NCBI GenBank assembly: GCA_963800705.1
Contig: CAWDBV010000002.1
Coordinates: forward strand, 248,001 to 312,000
Origin: CAWDBV01 sp963800705
GTDB taxonomy: Bacteria; Actinomycetota; Thermoleophilia; Solirubrobacterales; 70-9
Direction: 5' to 3'
DNA: 64,000 bases
Part shown: positions 46,457 to 53,429 of the stretch, piece after piece
Position numbering within the stretch: the stretch's first letter is position 1
How the letters are laid out: each line of letters begins with the position of its first letter
Program-made: the position numbers and the translations under genes
The notes under the pieces: model-generated
Told to the model about the DNA's origin: nothing
Database searches by the model: none
Seen by the model: only the letters and a program-made list of their open reading frames with translations

Positions 46457-46685
46457 TCTCGAACATCGCGATCACGACGGTCACAACGGTGACCGTGAGC
46501 GCGACGAGCAGGACGCCGAAACGCATGTTGCCCCGCGTCTCGGTGCGCTCGATGCGGCGCGCGCGCGAGCGGTTCGTAGCGCGCTTGCGCAGCTGCTCGC
46601 GCCGGCGGCGCTCGAGAGCCATCTCCTGCTCGAACGCCTGCTCGAACTGAGCCTGGCTCTGTCTCATTCGCATATTGGCGGCCAT
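46434..46685 (-). CDS. Small basic membrane protein, function unknown
   Basis: An 83-residue protein: a Gln/Glu/Arg-rich N-terminal helix (residues 1-50, coiled-coil-like) and one C-terminal transmembrane segment (V-L-L-V-A-L-T-V-T-V-V-T-V-V-I). An AGAGGA ribosome-binding site 5 nt before ATG 46685 supports the start. No family recognised; convergent with csrA. Confidence 0.65.
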   Translation of the reverse strand: MAANMRMRQSQAQFEQAFEQEMALERRRREQLRKRATNRSRARRIERTETRGNMRFGVLLVALTVTVVTVVIAMFETLAWLMA

Positions 46686-46787
46686 TCAGATCCTCTGGGG
46701 CGCAAGGTACCAGAGACGCTTGCGGACCCAAAAGTAACCGCTCGCGCCCCCTCGTTACACGAAATTATCCGTGCGGACGCGTGTAAA

Positions 46788-47381
46788 TCACGCAGGAGAC
46801 CTGAAAGTTGCGCCTCGGCCCGGCGGCTTACGGGTATGCGGTGCACGCCGCCCAAAGGCCCCGGGGCGTCGCGCGGCCGCGGCGGCGAGGCGCTCGAACA
46901 GCCCCGCCTTCGAGTCGTTGGGCTCGATCGTCAGCGGCCGGGCGAGCCCGCGGCGGGCGAGGATCGCGTTGACGAGCCCGCCGTCGAGATAGACGTAGGC
47001 GAGCAGACGCCCGTAGGCGTCGCGGCGCTCGGCGTCGAAGGCGAGCTCGACGTCTGCGCCCTCGACGAGCCGCTCGTTGAACGCGCTCGCCTCGCTGCCG
47101 AAGCACTGCGCCGGGCGGTCGGGGTCGACGCTCTCGGGTGTGTCGACGCCGATGTAGCGCACCTGCTCGGTGGCGCCGCCGATCGAGACCTCGATCGTGT
47201 CGCCGTCGATCACCCGCTCGACCCGGGCGCTGACACGGCCGCCGGGCGGGATCGAGGCCAGTTCCCGACCGCCGGTCGTCAGCCCGCGCTGCGAGCAGTC
47301 ACCGGGAGCGATCAGCGCGAGCCCGGCGAGCACGAGCAATCCGACTGTGGGCCCGGGGCGGGCGAGCGGATACGACCTCAT
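46788..47381 (-). CDS. Secreted thermonuclease-like nuclease (SNase domain)
   Basis: A 197-residue exported nuclease of the staphylococcal nuclease family, which cuts DNA and RNA with Ca2+. The N-terminus is a signal-anchor (G-L-L-V-L-A-G-L-A-L-I-A); a Cys at its end could be a lipobox, though A-P-G-D-C is not a good match. The SNase core is intact: D-G-D-T-I-E-V, R-Y-I-G-V-D-T-P-E (Arg, Asp and Glu of the active site), and the later D-A-Y-G-R-L-L-A-Y-V with the second Arg. GGGAGG lies just before ATG 47381. Confidence 0.85.
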   Translation of the reverse strand: MRSYPLARPGPTVGLLVLAGLALIAPGDCSQRGLTTGGRELASIPPGGRVSARVERVIDGDTIEVSIGGATEQVRYIGVDTPESVDPDRPAQCFGSEASAFNERLVEGADVELAFDAERRDAYGRLLAYVYLDGGLVNAILARRGLARPLTIEPNDSKAGLFERLAAAAARRPGAFGRRAPHTRKPPGRGATFRSPA

Positions 47382-47424
47382 ACCTCCCTGAGTCGGCCGC
47401 GGGCACTATTTCTGCCCCCGGCGC

Positions 47425-48345
47425 CTAGGGAATCCGGCGCACGTTTGCGAGCAGCGTTTCCTTGATCTGCTCGATGATCTCGAGCGCCTCGTTCCACTCG
47501 CGCTGCCAGACGTTGCGGCCGAAGATCACGCCCGAGCCGCCCGCCTCCATCACCGACTTGGTGTTGCCGAGCACGACCTCGTCGTCGGCCTTCGAGCCGC
47601 CGGAGAGCACGACCAGCGCCCGCCCGGCCGATTCGACGCAGTGGCGGATCGCCTCGTCCTGGGAGACGTCCATCTCGTTGTATGGCTCGGGGGCAGTCTT
47701 GTCCTTCTCGGGGTCGAGCTTCGGCATGTTGAGCTTGACCACGTCGGCGCCCATCTCCATCGCCATCCGCGCCGCGTAGTCGATCGCGTAGAAGGAGTCA
47801 CGCCCGCCCTTCTCGTCGATCGCCGAGCCGCGCGGATAGGCCCAGACCACGAGCGGCATGCCGTAGCGGTCGCAGTCCTCGCGCACGCCCTTGAGCTGGT
47901 GCAGGTCCTCGCCCTGGAGCGGCGAGCCGAGATACATCGTGTAGCCGACCGCGTCGGCACCGAGCCGGACCGCGTCCTCAACAGACGCGTTGGTGGTGGA
48001 GAGCGCCTCCTCGGAGGGCGGCACATCTGTCTTGCCGTTCACCTTCAGGATCAGCGGCACCTGGCCGGCGTAGTCGGGGTAGTACTTCTCGGCGAGCCCA
48101 ATCTGGCAGGCGAGCGCCGAATAGCCGGCCTCGGCGGCGAGCCGGAACTGGTACTCGGGGTCCTTCGAAGCAGGATTGGGGAAGAAGTCGCGCGGCCCGT
48201 GCTCGATCCCCTGGTCGATCGGCAGCAGCAGCAGCGTCCCGTTGCCGGGCCCGAACTCGAACAGCAGCCGGCGGAGGCGGGTTCGCTTGCCGGGGGCGAG
48301 GGTGGCGAGGAGGGACTTCTGCTCGGTGACGCTCTTGACTTCCAC
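47425..48345 (-). CDS. fbaB: Fructose-bisphosphate aldolase class I (DhnA/FbaB type)
   Basis: Cleaves fructose-1,6-bisphosphate to triose phosphates through a Schiff base. The 306-residue TIM barrel has D-Q-G-I-E-H-G near residue 45, L-K-V-N-G-K, V-W-A-Y-P-R-G and D-V-V-K-L-N-M-P-K (likely Schiff-base lysine), then the phosphate-binding V-L-S-G-G-S-K and G-V-I-F-G-R-N. GTG 48345 is chosen because AAGGAGA lies 8 nt upstream. It is divergent from an HxlR regulator, with an operator-like palindrome in the gap. Confidence 0.92.
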   Translation of the reverse strand: MEVKSVTEQKSLLATLAPGKRTRLRRLLFEFGPGNGTLLLLPIDQGIEHGPRDFFPNPASKDPEYQFRLAAEAGYSALACQIGLAEKYYPDYAGQVPLILKVNGKTDVPPSEEALSTTNASVEDAVRLGADAVGYTMYLGSPLQGEDLHQLKGVREDCDRYGMPLVVWAYPRGSAIDEKGGRDSFYAIDYAARMAMEMGADVVKLNMPKLDPEKDKTAPEPYNEMDVSQDEAIRHCVESAGRALVVLSGGSKADDEVVLGNTKSVMEAGGSGVIFGRNVWQREWNEALEIIEQIKETLLANVRRIP

Positions 48346-48392
48346 TATGCGGGTCTCCTTGTCTTTTTTCGGCGATCGGCTCGGGCAGGCCG

Positions 48393-48398
48393 AGTATA
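48393..48398 (-). promoter_or_regulatory. Candidate -10 element of the aldolase gene
   Basis: Minus-strand TATACT in an AT-richer part of the 146-bp divergent gap, close to the palindrome at 48413-48425. No good -35 is seen. Confidence 0.4.
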
Positions 48399-48412
48399 TT
48401 CGAGACTGGTGC

Positions 48413-48425
48413 TACGAATTTCGTA
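48413..48425. promoter_or_regulatory. Candidate operator palindrome (TACGAA-T-TTCGTA)
   Basis: Perfect 6-bp inverted repeat with a 1-nt centre, in the gap between the class I aldolase and the HxlR regulator. HxlR-family dimers bind such short AT-containing dyads, and the site would overlap the aldolase promoter region. A half-site-like TACGAA recurs at 48455-48460. Inference from position and symmetry. Confidence 0.4.
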
Positions 48426-48491
48426 TCAAAGAGGCCCCACTTTACGCAGAGGAATACGAATATCGAAGTAGAACTCTGATTCACCCTGCAA

Positions 48492-48788
48492 ATGCGGCCT
48501 GTCCACGACATTCTTGACCTGCTCGGCCGGCGCTGGGCGCTGCGCGTCGTCTGGGAGCTGCGCCGCGACGCGCTCGGCTTTTCGACCCTGCGTGAGCGCT
48601 GCGGGGTCAGCCCCTCGGTGCTGACGACCCGTCTCGGCGAGCTCACCGAGGCCGGGATCGTCGAGCGCGACGGATCTCGCCGCTACCGGCTCAGCGCCTC
48701 GGGACGCGAGCTGGCTCGGCATCTGTACGAGATAAACCGCTGGGCCGAGGCATCGAGCGTTGCGCCCCGACTATCCTCGCAAGGATGA
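48492..48788 (+). CDS. HxlR/MarR-like winged-helix transcriptional regulator
   Basis: A 98-residue HxlR-type regulator. It has D-I-L-D-L-L-G-R-R-W-A-L-R-V-V-W-E-L (the family N-terminal helix), a recognition region F-S-T-L-R-E-R-C-G-V-S-P-S-V-L-T-T-R-L and the wing V-E-R-D-G-S-R-R-Y-R-L. The Cys in the HTH (R-C-G-V) rather than at the N-terminus makes redox sensing uncertain. It is divergent from the aldolase and probably controls it or itself. Its stop overlaps the next ATG (ATGA). Confidence 0.88.
   Translation: MRPVHDILDLLGRRWALRVVWELRRDALGFSTLRERCGVSPSVLTTRLGELTEAGIVERDGSRRYRLSASGRELARHLYEINRWAEASSVAPRLSSQG
48773..48778 (+). promoter_or_regulatory. Candidate internal -10 element for the rhomboid-like gene
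   Basis: TATCCT inside the end of the HxlR gene, 6 nt before ATG 48785; it could drive a leaderless transcript independent of the regulator. Confidence 0.4.
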
Positions 48789-49564
48789 GCTCGCCTGAGT
48801 TGAGCGTGGTCTGCAAGAGCTGCGGCGCGGAAGTGAGCCCGTACGTCACCGAGTGCCCCTACTGCGGCACCCGGATCCGCAAGCGGGCGCCGAAGCTCGA
48901 GCGGCACGGCGACGAGTTCGAGGCCCAGGAGCCGCGCCATCGCAAGGTGCGGGCGCGTATTCCGCGGCCGACGCTCGCCGCCGACCGGCCCTACGGGACG
49001 ATCCTGCTCATTCTCGCCCCGGCGGTACTGCTGCTGGTCCAGCGCGCCCTCGACGAGCCGCTGAGGGACTTCGGGGCGATCGTCGGCCCGGTGGGCTCCG
49101 AGTGGTGGCGCTATCTGGCCTCGCCGTTCGTTTACGACGACATCGGCTATCTGTTCGTGGTCGCGCTCGCGATCGGGCTCTTCGGCATGGCGATCGAGCA
49201 GCGCCTCGGAACGATCGCCACGGTCCTGCTCGCGGTCGCCTGCGGGGCGCTCGGGATGCTCGCCGCGGACGCGGTCGAGACCGCGGTCGCGGGCGAGGGC
49301 CACATCCTGGTCGCGATCGGCGGCAACGGAATCGCGCTCGGGCTGCTCGCCGCCTGGGCGGTGATCAGGGCGGCGGAGGTGCGGGCGTTCGACGACGACG
49401 AGGTTGAGGTGATCGGCGCCGCGATCGCGGCCGCGGTCCTGCTCGCCCTACCCCTCGTCGAGGACTCCGCGAACGTCTTCGCCGGGCTCGGCGGAGGAGC
49501 GGTCGGCGCGCTGGCCGGGTTCGCGGCCGGGCTCACGGTCCGCCGCGGCAGCGGCACCGAGTAG
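48785..49564 (+). CDS. Zinc-ribbon plus rhomboid-like membrane protein, probably catalytically dead
   Basis: A 259-residue protein with an N-terminal zinc ribbon (C-K-S-C ... C-P-Y-C, residues about 11-30), a basic linker and six predicted transmembrane helices. The first loop has W-W-R-Y-L-A-S-P-F-V, as in rhomboid L1 regions. The expected catalytic G-x-S-G is G-G-N-G near residue 180 (Ser replaced by Asn), and the histidine helix reads A-G-L-G-G where active rhomboids have A-H-L-G-G. This suggests a pseudoprotease. A TATCCT lies 6 nt before the ATG. Confidence 0.65.
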   Translation: MSSPELSVVCKSCGAEVSPYVTECPYCGTRIRKRAPKLERHGDEFEAQEPRHRKVRARIPRPTLAADRPYGTILLILAPAVLLLVQRALDEPLRDFGAIVGPVGSEWWRYLASPFVYDDIGYLFVVALAIGLFGMAIEQRLGTIATVLLAVACGALGMLAADAVETAVAGEGHILVAIGGNGIALGLLAAWAVIRAAEVRAFDDDEVEVIGAAIAAAVLLALPLVEDSANVFAGLGGGAVGALAGFAAGLTVRRGSGTE

Positions 49565-49572
49565 CAGCCGCC

Positions 49573-50226
49573 ATGCCCGACAAGTTCACCGCGCTGACCC
49601 CCGAGCTGCACCGTTATATCGTCGAGCACGGCACCCGCCCGGACGAAGTGATGGTCGCGATCGAGGAGGCGAGCGAGAAGACGGCCGTCCCGCAGATGCA
49701 GACCGCGCCCGACCAGGCCGCGCTGATCACGCTCCTGGTGCGCGCGATCGGCGCCCGCCGCGCGGTCGAGGTCGGCACCTTCACCGGCTACGGCGCGCTT
49801 GCGATCGCCCGCGGGCTGCCCGAGGACGGCAAGCTCACCTGCTGCGAGCTGGACGAGGAGTACGCCGAGATCGCCCGCAAGCACCTGGAGCGCGCCGGGG
49901 TCCTCGACCGGGTCGAGATTCGTGTCGGGCCGGCGCTCGAGACGCTGCTCGCGCTGCCCGACGGCGAGCCCCTCGACTTCGCCTACATCGACGCCGACAA
50001 GATCGGTTACCCCGATTACTACGAGCGCTGCCTCGAGCTGCTCCGGCCCGGCGGGTTGATCATGCTCGACAACGTGCTGCTCGGCGGCCGGGTGCTCGAC
50101 CCGCCCGAGGGTGACGAGTCGGCGCAGACGATGGTCGAGCTCAACAAGCGCATTGCCGCCGACGAGCGGGTCGAGATCGCGATGCTCGCGGTCTCCGATG
50201 GGATCACGCTGGCGCTTAAGAAATAG
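49573..50226 (+). CDS. O-methyltransferase (caffeoyl-CoA O-methyltransferase type)
   Basis: A 217-residue SAM-dependent O-methyltransferase of family 3. Motif I is V-E-V-G-T-F-T-G-Y-G near residue 60; metal-binding region F-A-Y-I-D-A-D-K near residue 135; L-D-N-V-L near residue 155. Substrate unknown; bacterial members methylate catechols or natural products. No natural-product cluster is visible around it. Confidence 0.88.
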   Translation: MPDKFTALTPELHRYIVEHGTRPDEVMVAIEEASEKTAVPQMQTAPDQAALITLLVRAIGARRAVEVGTFTGYGALAIARGLPEDGKLTCCELDEEYAEIARKHLERAGVLDRVEIRVGPALETLLALPDGEPLDFAYIDADKIGYPDYYERCLELLRPGGLIMLDNVLLGGRVLDPPEGDESAQTMVELNKRIAADERVEIAMLAVSDGITLALKK

Positions 50227-50229
50227 GCT
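50224..50229 (+). promoter_or_regulatory. Candidate -10 element, leaderless transcript
   Basis: TAGGCT, starting with the TAG stop of the previous gene, ends 6 nt before GTG 50236. Confidence 0.42.
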
Positions 50230-50235
50230 GGCGCA

Positions 50236-50994
50236 GTGGATGACGCAGCCTGGCTGAAGCTGATCCGCGGCAACCAGCCGCTCTTCTGGGCCGAGATGGC
50301 CGAGATGTCGGGCGGCCGGGCCGAGCGCATCAACGACGTCCTCGCGGCGATCGTTCCCGCCGCCCCGAACCGCTCGGTCTTCAACTCGGTTTTCTACGAG
50401 CAGCCCGAGTCGCTCGCTGCTGCTTTGCCGAGGATCGCCTCCGCCTACGATGAGGCAGGGGTCAATGCCTGGACGGTGTGGGTCCCGGAGGCCGACACCG
50501 ATTCGGCGAAGCTGCTCGAGGGCGCCGGTCACGTCCTCGACGCCGAGCCGCGTGCGATGGGCATGGAGCTCGCCGACTACGAGCCCCCTGACCCGGCGCC
50601 GGGGATCGAAATGACGGCGGAGCAGGATGTGGCAAAGATGGCCGAGATCAACGAACAGGCTTACGGCTACCCGCCCGGGGATATGGCGGGCGTCTTGACC
50701 GAGGCGCTGCCGCACTGGCAGATCTACGTCGCTCAGCTCGACGGCGAGCCGGTCGGGACCGGGATGAGCGCCGACTACGGCGACGATTCCGAGGTCACCT
50801 GGATCGGGACGCTCCCCACGGCCCAGCACCGCGGGGTCGGCGGCGAGATCATGCGCGCCTGCCTGCTCGGCGCCCGCGAGCGCGGGCAGAAGACGACAAC
50901 GCTGCAGGCGAGCAAAGCGGGGGCGCCGGTCTATGAGCGGGTGGGGTACCGAGACTTCGGCGCGCTGCAGATGTGGGAACGGCGTAAGGCTTAG
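50236..50994 (+). CDS. GNAT-family N-acetyltransferase
   Basis: A 252-residue protein with a C-terminal GNAT domain: W-I-G-T-L-P-T-A-Q-H-R-G-V-G-G-E-I-M holds the acetyl-CoA motif (Q-x-x-G-x-G-like) near residue 200, and V-Y-E-R-V-G-Y-R-D-F is the final strand. The N-terminal half may be a second degenerate GNAT fold. Substrate unknown. The TAGGCT hexamer 6 nt upstream favours the GTG start. Confidence 0.82.
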   Translation: MDDAAWLKLIRGNQPLFWAEMAEMSGGRAERINDVLAAIVPAAPNRSVFNSVFYEQPESLAAALPRIASAYDEAGVNAWTVWVPEADTDSAKLLEGAGHVLDAEPRAMGMELADYEPPDPAPGIEMTAEQDVAKMAEINEQAYGYPPGDMAGVLTEALPHWQIYVAQLDGEPVGTGMSADYGDDSEVTWIGTLPTAQHRGVGGEIMRACLLGARERGQKTTTLQASKAGAPVYERVGYRDFGALQMWERRKA

Positions 50995-50997
50995 GCT
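50992..50997 (+). promoter_or_regulatory. Candidate -10 element, leaderless transcript
   Basis: TAGGCT, again starting with the upstream stop codon, 7 nt before GTG 51005. Confidence 0.42.
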
Positions 50998-51004
50998 CCG
51001 CCGC

Positions 51005-51334
51005 GTGCCTGGTACCTACAACGACGAGCAGATCGAGGCCGCGCTCGAGGCGATCTCCGACCCGGAGCGCTTCCGCGACGCCGAGCAGACCGTCGCCAAC
51101 GCGGCGCCGAGCCTGCAGGCGATCCTCGCCGACGCGCTCGCCTCCGGGGGCTGGTTCGGAGAGTCGCACGAGTCCGAGCTGCTCAAGGCGGCTACCCGGC
51201 CCGACGAGGACGAGCGGCTGACCGCTGTCCGTACCTTGCTCGCCGAGGAGGCGAGGATGGGGATGATGGTTGGGGTCGCCGTTGGCTGGGCACTTGCTGA
51301 AGAGTTGAAACAAACCGACGAAAAGGAGAGCTGA
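51005..51334 (+). CDS. Conserved hypothetical acidic helical protein
   Basis: A 109-residue acidic, soluble, mostly helical protein starting V-P-G-T-Y-N-D-E-Q-I-E-A-A; the end contains a hydrophobic helix (M-M-V-G-V-A-V-G-W-A-L-A). No family recognised. GTG 51005 is chosen because the longer frame upstream overlaps the GNAT gene and TAGGCT is 7 nt before it. It is 2 nt from the MBL-fold hydrolase and probably co-transcribed. Confidence 0.6.
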   Translation: MPGTYNDEQIEAALEAISDPERFRDAEQTVANAAPSLQAILADALASGGWFGESHESELLKAATRPDEDERLTAVRTLLAEEARMGMMVGVAVGWALAEELKQTDEKES

Positions 51335-51336
51335 GC

Positions 51337-52050
51337 ATGGAGATCACCTTTCACGGCCAGTCTTGCTTCACCCTCGCCGACGGCGACACAAAGGTCGTAA
51401 TCGACCCCTTCCTGAAGCCGAACAACCCCGCAGCGACCAAGACCGCCGACGAGATCGAGGCGACGCACCTCTTCCTCACCCACGGCCATGTCGACCATTG
51501 CGCCGACGCCGTCGCGCTCGCCCAGCGCACCGGCGCCAAGTGCGCGGCGATCGTCGAGCTGGCCGTCTGGCTCGGCGAGCAGGGGATTGAGGACGTCTCC
51601 GATCCGAACCTGGGCGGCACGGTCGATTACGGCGACTGCTCGGTGAAGCTCGTTCCCGCCTGGCACACGAACACGATCGCCGGCAGCGAGGAGTCTCCGT
51701 ACAACGCCGAGCTCGGAATTCCGATCGGTACGCCGGCAGGGCTGATCGTCAAGCTCGGCGGCAAAACCGTCTACCACGCCGGCGACACGGCGCTGTTCGG
51801 CGACATGGCGCTGATCGCCGAGCAGGACCCGGTCGATGTCGCGCTGCTGCCGATCGGCGGCCACTACACGATGGACCGCCGCGACGCCGTCAAGGCCGCC
51901 GAGCTGATCGGGGCCGGGAGCGTGATCCCGATGCACTTCGACACCTTCCCGCCGATCGAGACCGATGCCGAGGCATTCAAGACCGACGTGGAGAAGGCGA
52001 CGAGCGCGGAGGTCCGCGTGCTGGCGGTTGAGGAGACCTGGGAGCTCTAA
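51337..52050 (+). CDS. UPF0173/UlaG-like metallo-beta-lactamase-fold hydrolase
   Basis: A 237-residue MBL-fold protein with F-H-G-Q-S-C-F at the N-terminus, the metal motif T-H-G-H-V-D-H-C near residue 50, A-W-H near residue 108, Y-H-A-G-D-T-A near residue 150 and a late M-H-F-D. These are the features of the UPF0173 group. The substrate is unknown. Converges with the small minus-strand gene; their stops overlap by 3 nt. Confidence 0.88.
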   Translation: MEITFHGQSCFTLADGDTKVVIDPFLKPNNPAATKTADEIEATHLFLTHGHVDHCADAVALAQRTGAKCAAIVELAVWLGEQGIEDVSDPNLGGTVDYGDCSVKLVPAWHTNTIAGSEESPYNAELGIPIGTPAGLIVKLGGKTVYHAGDTALFGDMALIAEQDPVDVALLPIGGHYTMDRRDAVKAAELIGAGSVIPMHFDTFPPIETDAEAFKTDVEKATSAEVRVLAVEETWEL

Positions 52051-52277
52051 GAAGCCTGGGGACCGCGCCGGAACCAGACGGTGCGGTCCTTCCAGTCGTG
52101 GGCGACCAGCACGCCGCCTAGCAGTGCGAGGGCGATGCCGGTGACGCCGTGATGAAGGCGCTGACCGCCGACCCACATTCGCTTCTGAATCGGGTCGTAT
52201 CCGACCAGGCGGTTGCCCCGGGTCCAGGGTGTGGCGCGGGTCGCGCCGCCTGAGGTCGGTGTCTGCGTCGCATTCAT
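52047..52277 (-). CDS. Small single-helix membrane protein, function unknown
   Basis: A 76-residue protein with a polar N-terminus, a Y-D-P-I-Q-K-R-M-W-V-G-G motif and one transmembrane segment (T-G-I-A-L-A-L-L-G-G-V-L-V). The start is uncertain. ATG 52277 is conventional but has no Shine-Dalgarno in range. An exemplary AAAGGAGG lies 7 nt before ATA at 52298, which would add K-P-K-Q-I-V before the Met. No family recognised. Confidence 0.5.
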   Translation of the reverse strand: MNATQTPTSGGATRATPWTRGNRLVGYDPIQKRMWVGGQRLHHGVTGIALALLGGVLVAHDWKDRTVWFRRGPQAS

Positions 52278-52305
52278 CACTATCTGTTTCGGCTTTATGG
52301 GGGTA

Positions 52306-52313
52306 CCTCCTTT
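52306..52313 (-). promoter_or_regulatory. Perfect Shine-Dalgarno before an ATA codon
   Basis: Minus-strand AAAGGAGG, the strongest Shine-Dalgarno match noticed here, 7 nt from ATA at 52298-52296, in frame with the small membrane protein. The nearest ATG is 28 nt away, too far for normal use. Confidence 0.35.
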
Positions 52314-52469
52314 AATCGAGAGGGTGCCTCGCGGGGCGGACATATCCGCGCATGGGTGCAGGGAAAAGCCGGAACCTGCGTGCCGCCTCCGGGCAAAACT
52401 GGCCGACCAGCCAGTCAAGGCGATAGTCTGTGCCCGCGACGCCCGAGAACCCGAGGAGAGGAGCAGCAG

Positions 52470-53405
52470 GTGGAAGCGAAGACGCAGACGAGCCCGTCGA
52501 GGACCGAGCGCGAGGACTTTCGCGCCTCCTCCGACCCCGCCCTTCATGAGTCAGCTGACCGCGGCGAGACGAAGCTGCTCAGCTACACCGAGCTCTACAA
52601 CCTCTGGGAGCGCCAGCAGTGGGCGACCCAGGATCTCGACTTCAGCGAGGACCGGATCGACTGGAACGAGCGCTTCTCCGAGGAGGAGCGCTTCCAGCGC
52701 ATGTACGGGCTCGCCTCGTTCTTCATCGGCGAGCAGAAGGTCGCCGACGAGCTCGGTCCGATCATGCGCGCCTGCCCGACCGAGGAGCAGCGGCTCTTCC
52801 TCTGCACCCAGATCGCCGACGAGGCCCGCCATGTGCGCTTCTTCGAGAAGTTCTACCGCGAGGTCGGCGTTGTCGAGGGCGACGAGCTCCACGACATCCT
52901 CACCCAGACCGAGGTGCACCTGAACGAGAAGTTCGGCGTTCTCTTCGATGAGCTGCTCAAGTCGCGAGTCGACCGGCTCGCCTCCGAGCCCGAGGACCGC
53001 GTCGCGTTGGTGGAGGCGATCACGCTCTACCACATGGTGATCGAGGGAATGCTCGCCCTCACCGGCCAGCACTACATCATCGACTACAACGAGCGCATGG
53101 GAACGCTGCCCGGGTTCGTCGAGGGCTTCGCCAACGTCGCCCGCGACGAGCACCGCCACGTCGCCTTCGGCGCCGCTTTCCTGCGCGAATCCGCGCGCGA
53201 GGACGACAAATATCGCGAGGCGATCGAGCGCACGATGCAGGAGGCGCTGCCGGTCGCCGATGCCGTGCTCAGCCCACCGTGGGCGGAGGGCAAGGAAGAC
53301 TTCGAGCTCTTCGGCGTCACCCTCGAGGAGACCCGCGAGTTCGCGATGACCTGCCTCACCCGTCGCCTCAAGGTGATCGGGTTGGTGGCGCCGGCGCAGG
53401 CTTAG
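52470..53405 (+). CDS. R2-like ferritin-fold oxidase (ribonucleotide reductase R2 / R2lox type)
   Basis: A 311-residue di-metal ferritin-like protein. Metal-site residues can be followed: E in G-E-Q-K-V-A-D-E, E-x-x-H in D-E-A-R-H near residue 120, E in V-I-E-G-M near 195, and D-E-H-R-H near 230. This fits R2-like ligand-binding oxidases or class Ic-like R2 better than canonical R2: no nrdA/nrdE neighbour is present and no radical Tyr block is obvious. GTG 52470 is chosen for the GGAGAGGAG run just upstream. Confidence 0.8.
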   Translation: MEAKTQTSPSRTEREDFRASSDPALHESADRGETKLLSYTELYNLWERQQWATQDLDFSEDRIDWNERFSEEERFQRMYGLASFFIGEQKVADELGPIMRACPTEEQRLFLCTQIADEARHVRFFEKFYREVGVVEGDELHDILTQTEVHLNEKFGVLFDELLKSRVDRLASEPEDRVALVEAITLYHMVIEGMLALTGQHYIIDYNERMGTLPGFVEGFANVARDEHRHVAFGAAFLRESAREDDKYREAIERTMQEALPVADAVLSPPWAEGKEDFELFGVTLEETREFAMTCLTRRLKVIGLVAPAQA

Positions 53406-53429
53406 CGGCGACGCGCTCTTGAAGAGGAG

